DNA of 27,877 bases from JALHUB01 sp050010555 (GCA_050010555.1 JBEKKV010000029.1:1-27877); one strand, 5' to 3'. Positions 13,729 through 21,867 are shown, counted from the stretch's first letter. The notes: generated by a model from the letters alone, not told the origin. Numbers and translations are program-made.

Positions 13729-16605
13729 TTACGAGTCCTTGAGCCCCCTGATCTTCTCCACCGCCAGCTCCTTCGCCAGGCGCAACGCCTCGTCGAGTCG
13801 CGACGCGTCGCGACCGCCTGCCTGCGCCATCTCCGGCCGGCCGCCGCCGCCGCCGCCAGTGACCTCCGCCGCTTTCTTGACGAGCTCGCCGGCGTGCAGG
13901 CCGCGGGCCGCCAGGTCGGGCGTGACCATCGCCAGAAGGCTGGGCCGCCCTTCGACGACCGTGCCGAGAACGATGACGCCGCTTCCCAGACGTTCGCGGA
14001 GCCAGTCGCCTATCTCGCGCAGCGCTTCCGGGCTGCTCGCGGGCACGCGCGCCGAAAGCAGCGCCCGCCCGTCGACGTGCTCCGCCTCCGCGAGCAACGA
14101 CTCCGCATGATTGCGTCCGATCTCCCTCTCCAGCGCCTGAACGCGCTTCTTCAGCGAGTCCACTTCCTGGAAGAGCGCGTCGACGCGCCCCACGAGCTCG
14201 CGGTCGTCGCCGGTGACGCCCAGGCGATCACGGAGCTGCCGCAGCGTCGACAGGCGTTCGCGCACGTACCCTTCGGCGCCGCGGCCGGTCAGCGCCTCGA
14301 TGCGCCGCAGCCCGGCGCCGACGCTCTCTTCGGTGATGATGACCAACTGGCCGATGTCTCCGGTCGCGTGGACGTGCGTGCCGCCGCAGAGCTCCGCGCT
14401 GTAGCGGTCGCTGTCTTCGATGACTTCGACGACGCGCACTTCGGCGGCGTACTTCTCGTCAAACAGCGCCGTTGCGCCGCCGGCCGTCGCCTCTTCGTAG
14501 CTCTGGCGTTGCGTCCGCACCGGCAGGTTCTCGCGTATCTTCTCGTTGACCAGGCGCTCCACCTGGGAAAGCTCCTCCGGCTTCAGCGCCTCGACGTGCG
14601 TGAAGTCGAAGCGCAGACGCTCCGGCGCGACGAGCGAGCCCGACTGGCGGGCGTGCGGCCCCAGCACGCGACGCAGGGCAGCGTGCAAGAGGTGCGTTGC
14701 CGTGTGATTACGCATGATGTCCCAGCGGCGGTCCGCGTCCACCTGCGCTGTTACGTCGTCGTTGACAGCGATTCGACCCTCGACGATGCGGCCGCGATGC
14801 AGGCTGAGGCCGCTTTCCGTGCGCTGGGTGTCCTCGACGCGGAAGCGACCGCTTGACGCAACGATCTCGCCGCTATCGCCGACCTGGCCGCCCTGCTCGG
14901 CGTAGAACGGCGTCTCGAAGAGGACAATCTCCGCCTCGTCGCCCGCTTCGACGGAGTCGACGGCCGCGCCTCCCGCAATGATGCCGGCGACGCTGGTCTG
15001 CTGCGAGAGCGTGTCGTAGCCGGTGAAACGCGGCTGGAGGTGGGAGAGAGTGGCGTAAGCTTCGGCGGACTCGGCTTCGGAGAGGCGGAATCGACCGGCG
15101 GCGCGGGCGCGCTCCCGCTGCTCTTCCATCAACCGTTTGAAGTCTTCCTCCGCCATCGGATCCACGCTGATGCCATACTTGGCAGCAACCTCCGTCGACA
15201 GCTCTGGCGGATAGCCGTAGGTATCCCAAAGAACGAACTGCGCCCCGCCGGTCAATCTCACCGGCCCCTGAGCGGCTGCCCTAATTCTGTCCGGATCGGC
15301 CTTCCACCAGCGCCTGCCAAGTACCCGTTCATAAGGCTTCAGTATCTCCGCTTTGACGGTCTCTGGTAAGGCTGTAGAGAAGTACATCTCCCCCAGGGTT
15401 TTCTGCCGCGCAGCAGCAATTCCAAGGGGTGCATCAGCGAGAAGCTGTTGGTAGTATTCCTTCGCCTCGGCGATAGACCTAATCACCGCCTCTCCACGGA
15501 CCATGGTTCGGGAGAAGCGCTCTTCCTCAATCGCAACCAACTCAGAAATGAGAGCCGCCTGCTCCCTCAACCCGTGGTAGAACGGCCACATCTGCTCAAT
15601 TGCCTGCTCAACCACGTACCGCATAACTTGTATATCTGTGCGTCCGTGAGCGAAATAGATCGCCCTCCTCAGCAATCGCCTCAGTACGTATCCTCGCCCC
15701 TCATTGGCCGGCATCACCCCATCTGCTATCAGGAAAGCAACTGCGCGAGCATGCTCCGCAATTATTCGCATCGCCCTTTTCGTCTGATCGTCGGCGTCGT
15801 CGTACTTCAGATACGTGCGGTCTTCGATTCTCGCGATGATTGGCCGGAATAGGTCTGTGTCGTAGACGTTGCGCTTGCCCTGGAGGACGCTCGCCCAGCG
15901 CTCCAGCCCGGCGCCGGTGTCGATGTTCTTCTGCGGCAGGTCGCTGCGGGAGCCGTCCTCGTTCTGGAAATACATCGTGAAGACGAGGTTCCAGAGCTCG
16001 GTGAAACGCCCACATTCGCTCACGGCTGGATGGCATTTGTCCGCGTCGCACAGCTTGCAGCCCGGCGTCTTGCCGAAGTCGTAGTGGATCTCTGAGCACG
16101 GGCCGCAGGGGCCGACATCGCCGGAGAACCAGTAGTTCTCCTCTTCGCCGTTCTTTTCGATGTGGTCCTCCGGGACGCCCCGCGCCCGCCAGTAGCCGTA
16201 CGCCTCTTCATCGTCCTCATATACACTTACCCAGAGCCGCTCCTTCGGCAGGGCGATCTGCTCCTTGGGGTCGGTCAGCAACTCCCAGGCCCACTCGATA
16301 GCCTCTTTCTTAAAGTAGTCGCCGACGCTGAAGTTCCCGAGCATCTCGAAGAAGGTGAGGTGCGTGTCGTCGCCCACCTCGTCGATGTCGCTGGTGCGGA
16401 AGCACTTCTGGACAGACGCCATCCGGGGCGCGGGCGGCTTCTCCTTGCCCATGAAGTAGGGCTTGAACTGCACCATGCCGGCGCTGGTGAAGAGGAGCGT
16501 CGGGTCGCCGTGCGGCACGAGCGGCGAGCTGGGGATGATGCGATGACCGCGCGCCTGGAAGAAGTCGAGGAAGCGCTTTCTAATCTGATCGCTGTTCATG
16601 GTCAT
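13729..16605 (-). CDS. alaS: Alanyl-tRNA synthetase with internal insertion
   Basis: 958 residues against about 875 normally. The catalytic domain starts at SDQIRKRFLDFFQARGHRIIPSSPL and shows FTSAGMVQFKPYFMG, KCFRTSDIDEVGDDTHLTFFEMLGNFS and WNLVFTMYFQ. The editing domain has HTATH near 631 and CGGTH near 740, and a C-terminal coiled coil and DHHA1-type Gly-rich domain (GGGGGGRPEMAQAGG) close the protein. About 70 extra residues at roughly 378-447 (AKEYYQQLL... to ...PVRLTGGAQ) precede LWDTYGYPPEL. The DNA at 15121-15840 is also lower in GC than its flanks. The first ATG (16605) and a second at 16599 are both possible starts; neither has a good ribosome binding site, and a -10-like TAGACT at 16620-16615 would make the transcript nearly leaderless. 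First gene of the operon. Confidence 0.96.
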   Translation of the reverse strand: MTMNSDQIRKRFLDFFQARGHRIIPSSPLVPHGDPTLLFTSAGMVQFKPYFMGKEKPPAPRMASVQKCFRTSDIDEVGDDTHLTFFEMLGNFSVGDYFKKEAIEWAWELLTDPKEQIALPKERLWVSVYEDDEEAYGYWRARGVPEDHIEKNGEEENYWFSGDVGPCGPCSEIHYDFGKTPGCKLCDADKCHPAVSECGRFTELWNLVFTMYFQNEDGSRSDLPQKNIDTGAGLERWASVLQGKRNVYDTDLFRPIIARIEDRTYLKYDDADDQTKRAMRIIAEHARAVAFLIADGVMPANEGRGYVLRRLLRRAIYFAHGRTDIQVMRYVVEQAIEQMWPFYHGLREQAALISELVAIEEERFSRTMVRGEAVIRSIAEAKEYYQQLLADAPLGIAAARQKTLGEMYFSTALPETVKAEILKPYERVLGRRWWKADPDRIRAAAQGPVRLTGGAQFVLWDTYGYPPELSTEVAAKYGISVDPMAEEDFKRLMEEQRERARAAGRFRLSEAESAEAYATLSHLQPRFTGYDTLSQQTSVAGIIAGGAAVDSVEAGDEAEIVLFETPFYAEQGGQVGDSGEIVASSGRFRVEDTQRTESGLSLHRGRIVEGRIAVNDDVTAQVDADRRWDIMRNHTATHLLHAALRRVLGPHARQSGSLVAPERLRFDFTHVEALKPEELSQVERLVNEKIRENLPVRTQRQSYEEATAGGATALFDEKYAAEVRVVEVIEDSDRYSAELCGGTHVHATGDIGQLVIITEESVGAGLRRIEALTGRGAEGYVRERLSTLRQLRDRLGVTGDDRELVGRVDALFQEVDSLKKRVQALEREIGRNHAESLLAEAEHVDGRALLSARVPASSPEALREIGDWLRERLGSGVIVLGTVVEGRPSLLAMVTPDLAARGLHAGELVKKAAEVTGGGGGGRPEMAQAGGRDASRLDEALRLAKELAVEKIRGLKDS

Positions 16606-16657
16606 CGAGAGACAAGTCTAGCAGAACGAGGGTCGCCCGTCACCAAGAGCGCTCCCC

Positions 16658-16687
16658 TTGACAGCGCGCAACCGCCGCCGATACTAT
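16658..16687 (+). promoter_or_regulatory. Promoter of the glmU leader
   Basis: TTGACA (16658-16663) and TACTAT (16682-16687) are 18 nt apart. Transcription would begin near 16694, giving a leader of about 175 nt before glmU. Confidence 0.65.
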
Positions 16688-16693
16688 TCGTAG

Positions 16694-16841
16694 GTGGAAA
16701 CGGGGGTTTTGACCCGCCGGTGAAACAAGACGACCCGGACGATAGCGACTATACCGATAAACGCGAAGCTGGCGCTTCCCTCGAGCGCAGCCACGTCGGC
16801 CCAACGGCGCATCGCGCGAGCGTCGCCCGAGGCCGTTTTTT
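16694..16841 (+). ncRNA. Structured 5' leader of glmU ending in an intrinsic terminator, class unknown
   Basis: Between the promoter and glmU there is no gene on the plus strand. The RNA can form several hairpins by eye, including GAAGC-TGGC-GCTTC (16765-16778), and ends in a long hairpin with six T. I do not recognise any known riboswitch or T-box consensus: there is no GGTGGNACC motif and no match to the glmS ribozyme that I can see. It could be an attenuator controlling cell-wall precursor synthesis or an independent small RNA. Limits are approximate. Confidence 0.45.
16797..16841 (+). terminator. Intrinsic terminator upstream of glmU
   Basis: CGGCC (16797-16801) pairs with GGCCG (16831-16835), and inner GGCG pairs with CGCC. 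Six T follow at 16836-16841. It lies 29 nt before the glmU start, so it would stop transcription coming from the promoter at 16658 unless relieved. Confidence 0.7.
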
Positions 16842-16870
16842 GTTGACCCCCCAGGTCGAGCAGGTCCGCG

Positions 16871-18244
16871 ATGCAAGATAGCTGGACCGCAATTGTCCTC
16901 GCGGCCGGGCTCGGCAAGCGAATGCACTCGAAGAAGCCGAAGGCGCTCCACGAGATCGCCGGCCGGCCCATGCTCTTCCACGTCCTCCAGACCGCGCGCG
17001 ACGCCCTCGAATCGACCTGCCGGGATGCGCCCTTCATCGTCGTCCTCGGACACGGCGCCGAGCAGGTGCAGGCCGTCCTCGGCGACGACGTTCAGTGCGT
17101 TCGCCAGGCCGAGCAGCTTGGCACGGGGCACGCCGTCGCGCAGGCGCAGGAAGCCGCTAAGGACGCCGCGCACGTCCTCGTCCTCAACGCCGACGTCCCG
17201 CTAGTCACCGCCGGCACCATCGCCGCCCTGATTACCGCGCATCGCGACGCCGAGGCGGACCTGACGTTCCTCACCGCCAGCGTCGACGAGCCGCGCGGCC
17301 AGGGACGCCTTCGCCGCGACGCCGCAGGCCGCCCCGTCGCCATTGTCGAAGAGGCGGATGCCGACGCAGCCACGATGGCCGGCAACGAAGTAAACGTCGG
17401 CGTCTACTGCTTCCACGGCGGCTGGCTCTGGCCCCGCCTATCGCGCATCGAGCGGAGCGCGGCCAGCGAGTACTACTTGACGGACCTTATCGGAATGGCC
17501 GTCGCCGACGGGGCTAAGGTTGTCGCGGTTGCCGCCGCCGATCCAATCGAGGCGCTGGGCATCAACGACCGCACCCAGCTCGCGCAGGCGGAGGCCGTGG
17601 TCCGCGAGCGCATTCGACGCCGTCACATGATCGCCGGCGTCACTCTCGTCGATCCGGCTACGACCTACATCGACGTCGACGTGACGATAAGCGCCGACTC
17701 GACTCTGCATCCCAATACGTCGCTTCTCGGGAAGACTGCGGTCGGCGAAGACTGCGTTATCGGGCCCGACAGCCGCGTCGTCGATTCGACGGTCGGCCCC
17801 GCTTGCCTTATCGTCTCATCCATCGTCGAGCAGTCGACGCTGGAGGATAACGTAAGTGTGGGCCCGTTCAGCCACCTTCGCGGCGGCGCCCACATCTGCA
17901 GTGGCGTGCACATCGGCAACTTCGCCGAGGTCAAGAACTCGCGCCTGGGCCGCGGCGTCAAAATGGGCCATTTCAGCTACATCGGCGACGCGGACGTGGG
18001 CGAGAACGCCAACATCGGCGCCGGAACGATCACCTGCAACTTCGACGGCGTGAACAAGCACCGCACGGTCATCGGCGATGGCGCCTTCATCGGCAGCGAC
18101 ACGATGCTCGTCGCCCCCGTGACCGTCGGTGAGAGGGCGCGGACGGGCGCCGGCTCGGTCGTCAACCACGACGTGCCGCCCGACGCGCTGGCGGTCGGCG
18201 TGCCGGCGCGCATCCGTCGCAAGCGGGAGAAGAGCAATGAGTAA
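16871..18244 (+). CDS. glmU: Bifunctional UDP-GlcNAc pyrophosphorylase / glucosamine-1-phosphate acetyltransferase
   Basis: 457 residues, normal length. Residues 1-230 are the nucleotidyltransferase: AIVLAAGLGKRMHSKKPKAL near 7-26, QAEQLGTGHAV, and VLNADVPLV, with NEVNVGVYCF near 171-180. Residues about 250-450 are the left-handed beta-helix acetyltransferase with many hexapeptide repeats and the motifs GNFAEVKNS, GDADVGENANIGAGTITCN and IGSDTMLVAPV. It makes UDP-N-acetylglucosamine for peptidoglycan and surface glycans. The ATG has only a weak ribosome binding site. It is preceded by a terminator-containing leader and followed by a small gene overlapping by 8 nt. Confidence 0.97.
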   Translation: MQDSWTAIVLAAGLGKRMHSKKPKALHEIAGRPMLFHVLQTARDALESTCRDAPFIVVLGHGAEQVQAVLGDDVQCVRQAEQLGTGHAVAQAQEAAKDAAHVLVLNADVPLVTAGTIAALITAHRDAEADLTFLTASVDEPRGQGRLRRDAAGRPVAIVEEADADAATMAGNEVNVGVYCFHGGWLWPRLSRIERSAASEYYLTDLIGMAVADGAKVVAVAAADPIEALGINDRTQLAQAEAVVRERIRRRHMIAGVTLVDPATTYIDVDVTISADSTLHPNTSLLGKTAVGEDCVIGPDSRVVDSTVGPACLIVSSIVEQSTLEDNVSVGPFSHLRGGAHICSGVHIGNFAEVKNSRLGRGVKMGHFSYIGDADVGENANIGAGTITCNFDGVNKHRTVIGDGAFIGSDTMLVAPVTVGERARTGAGSVVNHDVPPDALAVGVPARIRRKREKSNE

Positions 18245-18374
18245 GAAGGGCCGGATATGCATGCCTCTGTGGCTGGTCACGCTGGCGCTCATGGCGGCGC
18301 TCACGGCGAGCGAGCGCGTCCGACGCCGCAACAACAAGGCCAACGAGGCGAAGAAGCGGGACGACAGTGAGTAA
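18237..18374 (+). CDS. 45-residue basic single-pass membrane peptide
   Basis: The ATG at 18237 lies inside the end of glmU (overlap ATGAGTAA) and the stop overlaps the next gene in GTGAGTAA, so it is embedded in an operon by two 8-nt overlaps. The product begins MSKKGRICMP, has one hydrophobic helix at about residues 10-24 (PLWLVTLALMAALTA) and a charged tail of Arg, Asn, Lys and Glu. GGGAG lies about 9 nt upstream of the ATG. No family is recognised. The positions of start and stop between two real genes argue for translation, but it could be a junction by-product. Confidence 0.6.
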   Translation: MSKKGRICMPLWLVTLALMAALTASERVRRRNNKANEAKKRDDSE

Positions 18375-19674
18375 CGGCGACTGGATCGCCCTTGGCCTGT
18401 TGCTCGTCGACCTCGCTCTGCTGGCGGTCGTAACGGCCGCCGAAGCAGGCGCCGTCTGGCTCAGCCGCATGCGCGCCCGTTCGATGCTCGTCGGCGGAGA
18501 GCCGCGGGCCGAGGCGCTGCGGTCCTATCTCCGCGAACGCCATCGGCTGCTGGGAGCGCTCGACATCGCGCGCAGCCTCGCCATCATCGCCGGCGTCGCG
18601 TTCGCCCTCTTCCTCATCGTTGGCGAGACCGGCCATACCTGGCTGGGCCTGGCGCTGGTCGCCGCCGCCAGCCTGCTCGTCCTGACGCTGCTTCAGGCGA
18701 CATCGCGACTCCTCGTAATCGCCACGCCGGACCGCTGGGGCCCCCGCCTTTCGCCGCTGGCCGCCGCCCTCGAGACGCTGTTCGCCGCTCCCGCGTGGCT
18801 GGCGATGCTCCCCGACCGCGTCCTGCTGCGAGTTCTGAAGCGCACCTCCGAAGCAGCCGAAGACGTCGCCGAGAGCGATGAGCTGCTCCGGATGATGGAG
18901 ATTGAGCAGGAGGAAGGCCCAATCGAGCCGGCGGAGCGCGAGATGATCCGCGGCGTCATCAACCTGGAAGAGACGAGCGTTCACGAGATCATGGTGCCGC
19001 GCATCGACGTCGTCGCGGTCAACATCGAGGACACGCTGGACGACGTGATCCGCATCATCACGGAGCGTGGCTACAGCCGCGTGCCGCTTTTCGAGGAGAC
19101 AATCGACAACATCGTCGGCGTCGTCTACGCCAAGGACATCATCAAGCGCCTGGCGGCCGGCGACCTCGACCGCTCGAAGGCCAACCTGCGCGAGATTGCG
19201 CGGCCGCCCTTCTTCGTGCCCGAGTCGAAGCACGTCGGCGAGCTGCTGGCGGACATGCGGGTGAACCGCGTCCACATGGCCGTCGTCGTCGACGAGTACG
19301 GCGGCACGGCGGGCATCGTCACCATCGAGGACATGCTGGAGGAGATCGTCGGCGAGATAGAGGACGAGTACGACCGCGAGGAGCCGGCGATAGAGAAGGT
19401 CGACGACACGGAGGTCATCGTCGACGCGCGCGTGAGCATCGACGACCTCAATGAGCTGCTGGGCCTGCACATCGAGGGCGAGGACTTCGACACGGTGGGC
19501 GGCTTCGTCTACCACGAGCTGGGGCGGATACCGCTCGCCGGCGACGAAGTGCAGTCGGACGGCTTGCGACTGCGGGTGCTCTCGGTGCTGGGGCGCCGGA
19601 TCAAGAAGATCCGCGTGACGAAAGAGCTGCCGGCGCCGCCGCCCTCAAACGGCGACGGGAACGGCAACCGGTAG
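18367..19674 (+). CDS. CNNM/CorC (HlyC) family membrane protein with CBS pair
   Basis: 435 residues, GTG start overlapping the small upstream gene by 8 nt. Residues 1-130 contain three hydrophobic segments (about 6-33, 64-86, 90-108) of a DUF21/CNNM membrane domain. ERGYSRVPLFEETIDNIVGVVYAKD and VVDEYGGTAGIVTIEDMLEEIVGEI mark the two CBS motifs between about 205 and 330. Residues about 345-425 are the CorC/HlyC C-terminal domain (FDTVGGFVYHELGRIPLAGDEV). The tail is Pro/Gly/Asn-rich. Members are linked to magnesium or cobalt efflux and to regulation by nucleotides bound at the CBS pair; the older name hemolysin is probably misleading. The substrate is inferred. Confidence 0.92.
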   Translation: MSNGDWIALGLLLVDLALLAVVTAAEAGAVWLSRMRARSMLVGGEPRAEALRSYLRERHRLLGALDIARSLAIIAGVAFALFLIVGETGHTWLGLALVAAASLLVLTLLQATSRLLVIATPDRWGPRLSPLAAALETLFAAPAWLAMLPDRVLLRVLKRTSEAAEDVAESDELLRMMEIEQEEGPIEPAEREMIRGVINLEETSVHEIMVPRIDVVAVNIEDTLDDVIRIITERGYSRVPLFEETIDNIVGVVYAKDIIKRLAAGDLDRSKANLREIARPPFFVPESKHVGELLADMRVNRVHMAVVVDEYGGTAGIVTIEDMLEEIVGEIEDEYDREEPAIEKVDDTEVIVDARVSIDDLNELLGLHIEGEDFDTVGGFVYHELGRIPLAGDEVQSDGLRLRVLSVLGRRIKKIRVTKELPAPPPSNGDGNGNR

Positions 19675-19745
19675 GGCTGCTACCGAGCCCGTCGCCTCCC
19701 CACGAACCATCCCCACGCCGCTGCAATGCCGGCGACAGGACCGTG
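19675..19745. other. Convergent intergenic region with small hairpins, no clear terminator
   Basis: The 71 nt between the CBS protein and the repeat lipoprotein contain alternative short hairpins just after the stop codon (CGGTAG/CTACCG or GGGCT/AGCCC) but no T-run on either strand. I see no gene here. Confidence 0.4.
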
Positions 19746-20321
19746 TCAGCCTATCTTATTCCAGGTGCCGCAGCCGCTCGACTCAAAGCCGGCATCGCCG
19801 GGAACGATCGTCACGATTTGTGGCGAACTGGCGTACCCGTTGGCGATGATCTGATCAGAAGTGCCGCCAAATCCGCTCAATCGCGCCCAATAGCACCCGC
19901 CGCTGGAATCATTGTTCCGCCACGTCCCCGGTGCAACATCGACGCCAACGATAACCTTCCCCGGGCCGAACGGCGCCGAAGGATCGCTCGTGATGGGAGC
20001 CAGGTTCGATGTCCACGTCCCGCACCCTTCGCTGCTGAACCCCACATCTGTCGGGCTGATCGTCACGATGTCAGGACTCGCCGTGAAGTTATTAGCGATT
20101 ATCTCTTCGAACGAACCGCTGAAACCGCTCAGACGCTCCCAATAACAGCCTCCGGACGGGTAGGGGGCCCGATAGGTGCCGGCGGGGATATCTGCTCCGA
20201 CTCGGTACGTGCCGTCTCCGAAGCCGGCGAAAAAGCAGGCACTGCCCATCACGCCGACAACGAGGGCAGCTATTACGATAGGAGAACAAATGAAAAGCTT
20301 CGAAGTGATATGCCTTGACAT
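19746..20321 (-). CDS. Secreted lipoprotein-like protein with two tandem Cys-containing repeats
   Basis: 191 residues. The ATG at 20321 has GGAGG (20330-20334) 8 nt upstream; a longer reading exists but would start upstream of the promoter. Residues 8-28 are a hydrophobic signal segment ending GSAC (Cys29), close to a lipobox although the -3 residue is Gly. Two homologous repeats follow, about 36-103 and 121-187, each with GTYR/GTWR, GGCYWxRLSGF, IIAN, SPxIVTI, and closing GCGTW. The paired cysteines (59/100 and 143/184) could form one disulfide per repeat. I recall the same GGCYWARLSGF...CGTW domain in actinobacterial secreted proteins, of unknown function. It is a monocistronic gene with its own strong promoter. 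The function is unknown; an extracellular binding or adhesion role is only a guess. Confidence 0.85.
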   Translation of the reverse strand: MSRHITSKLFICSPIVIAALVVGVMGSACFFAGFGDGTYRVGADIPAGTYRAPYPSGGCYWERLSGFSGSFEEIIANNFTASPDIVTISPTDVGFSSEGCGTWTSNLAPITSDPSAPFGPGKVIVGVDVAPGTWRNNDSSGGCYWARLSGFGGTSDQIIANGYASSPQIVTIVPGDAGFESSGCGTWNKIG

Positions 20322-20382
20322 CGCTTTGACCTCCCTGTTGAGCGAAACCGCCGTCCACTTGGCAAGGGGAACCACCGACGCG

Positions 20383-20410
20383 ATTATAGCGCTTCCTACC
20401 CGCCTGTCAA
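20383..20410 (-). promoter_or_regulatory. Perfect-consensus promoter of the repeat lipoprotein gene
   Basis: On the minus strand TTGACA (20410-20405) and TATAAT (20388-20383) are 16 nt apart, both hexamers fully consensus, about 60 nt upstream of the ATG at 20321. Confidence 0.88.
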
Positions 20411-20667
20411 GCTCGCCAGGGTGACGCCAAACGCTTACCACGCCGCCCCACACCTGCTATCCTGCACCCTGGCAGAACCGGCTCGTCACGCACCCGCGCA
20501 ATCGAGTCGCTACCGGACCCTTTCGCGATGACTTTTCGCCTCGTTATTGCAATTTCTCCAGATTCGAAGTCCTCTTCCGCAGATTCAGAGAACACCTCGA
20601 AAAACAGTTGAATTCAATTGGTCAATCAAACGCTGCGCACCTCCTTTCGCCCGCCCGACCCGCCGTT

Positions 20668-20696
20668 TTGTCACGCCGATACCGCTGTGCTAGAAT
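20668..20696 (+). promoter_or_regulatory. Promoter of dprA, implying a leaderless transcript
   Basis: TTGTCA (20668-20673) and TAGAAT (20691-20696) are 17 nt apart. The expected start site, near 20703, is within a few bases of the dprA ATG at 20705, and there is no Shine-Dalgarno sequence. Confidence 0.7.
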
Positions 20697-20704
20697 GCGC
20701 GGCG

Positions 20705-21823
20705 ATGACGAACGAGGAAGCCGACCTCAAGTTCTGGATCGCTTTGGCGCGCATCCCGCGCATCGGACGCGCGCGCTTCTCCCTCCTCGAGAAGCACTTC
20801 GGCCGGCTGGAGAACGCCTGGACGGCCGCCGCCGCCGAGCTGCGCGCCGCCGGCCTCGACCAGGCGTCCGTCAACGCCATCGTCGCCGGACGGCCGGAGG
20901 TCTCGCCGGACGCCGAGCTGGAGCGCCTGCGACGCGCCCACTTGAGCGGTCTCACCTGGAATCACCCCTCCTATCCCGCCAAGCTGAAGGAGATCTACGA
21001 CCTTCCGCCCGTCCTCTACGTCCGCGGCAAGCTGGAAAGCGTCGACGAGTGGGCGGTCGCCATCGTCGGCACGCGGCGGGCCACTCCCTACGGCCGTCAG
21101 GTCGTCGAGCAGTTCTCTACCGACCTCGTCCGCAACAACGTCACCGTCGTCAGCGGCCTGGCGCGCGGCATCGACGCCGTGGCGCATCGGGCGGCCCTCA
21201 GCGCCAGCGGCCGCACAATCGCCGTGCTGGCGTGCGGGCTGGACATGGTCTACCCGCCGGAGCACGTGAAGCTGGCGCAGGAGATCGCGGAGAACGGCGC
21301 CCTCATCTCCGACTACCCGCTCGGCACGCAGCCCCGCAGCGAGTTCTTCCCGCGGCGCAATCGCATCATGAGCGGCGTCAGCCTGGGCGTGTTGATGATC
21401 GAAGGCGACCTGAAGAGCGGCGCCATGATCACGGCCCACCTGGCGCTGGAGCACAACCGCGAGGTCTTCGCAGTGCCGGGCAGCATCTACGCACCGACGT
21501 TCCGCGGCCCCAACAAGCTCATCCAGGACGGCGAGGCGAAGCTGGTGTCGAAGGTGGAGGACATCCTGGAGGAGCTGAACCTGACGATGGTCGCGACCCA
21601 GGTCGAGATGAAGGAGCTCGTGCCGGCCGACGAAACGGAGCGACTCCTCTTGCGACATCTGTCGTCACAGCCGATACATATCGATAAGGTGCGCCGCGAG
21701 TCCGGCCTGCCGATCGCGACGGTGAGCAGCGCGCTCGCGATGCTGGAGCTGAAAGGCATGGTGCGACAGGTGGGCCGCATGAACTACGTGCGCGTCCGCG
21801 AGGTGGGCCCCTCATACGGATGA
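20705..21823 (+). CDS. dprA: DNA-processing protein DprA
   Basis: 372 residues from the ATG at 20705. An upstream in-frame GTG is rejected because it would put the promoter inside the gene. Residues 1-65 are a helix-hairpin-helix/SAM-like region (ARIPRIGRARFSLLEKHFG). The Rossmann-like core shows VAIVGTRRATPYG near 118-130, VVSGLARGIDAVAH near 147-160, and FPRRNRIMSGVS, the usual DprA motifs. The C-terminal 65 residues are the DprA winged helix (IHIDKVRRESGLPIATVSSALAMLELKGMVRQVG). DprA loads RecA on incoming single-stranded DNA during transformation, but it is present in many organisms not known to be competent. The transcript is probably nearly leaderless; topA follows with its own promoter. 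Confidence 0.96.
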   Translation: MTNEEADLKFWIALARIPRIGRARFSLLEKHFGRLENAWTAAAAELRAAGLDQASVNAIVAGRPEVSPDAELERLRRAHLSGLTWNHPSYPAKLKEIYDLPPVLYVRGKLESVDEWAVAIVGTRRATPYGRQVVEQFSTDLVRNNVTVVSGLARGIDAVAHRAALSASGRTIAVLACGLDMVYPPEHVKLAQEIAENGALISDYPLGTQPRSEFFPRRNRIMSGVSLGVLMIEGDLKSGAMITAHLALEHNREVFAVPGSIYAPTFRGPNKLIQDGEAKLVSKVEDILEELNLTMVATQVEMKELVPADETERLLLRHLSSQPIHIDKVRRESGLPIATVSSALAMLELKGMVRQVGRMNYVRVREVGPSYG

Positions 21824-21858
21824 CGATGCGGGCGCGGGCTATGCCCCCTTGCGGTATG

Positions 21859-21867
21859 TGGCATAAT
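21859..21867 (+). promoter_or_regulatory. Extended -10 promoter of topA
   Basis: TGG immediately before CATAAT (21862-21867) forms an extended -10 element; no good -35 is present. The start site would be near 21874, with AGGCAGGG before the ATG at 21900. Confidence 0.5.

Larger units (their letters stand above)
20322..20704. other. Divergent regulatory region without a gene
   Basis: This stretch of 383 nt separates the lipoprotein gene and dprA. It holds a consensus promoter for the lipoprotein gene (20383-20410) and one for dprA (20668-20696). The middle (about 20420-20660) is locally more AT-rich, especially 20530-20640. I see no coding frame with a credible start, no tRNA, and no strong repeat in it. 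Confidence 0.6.

Noticed and set aside
16606..16720. A T-box or other leader upstream of alaS on the minus strand
   Set aside because: No GGTGGNACC motif or AGAGA element is present, and the likely start site leaves almost no leader.
18301..19515. Minus-strand open frame of 404 codons opposite the CBS protein
   Set aside because: Shadow; His/Asp/Val-rich composition with no motif.
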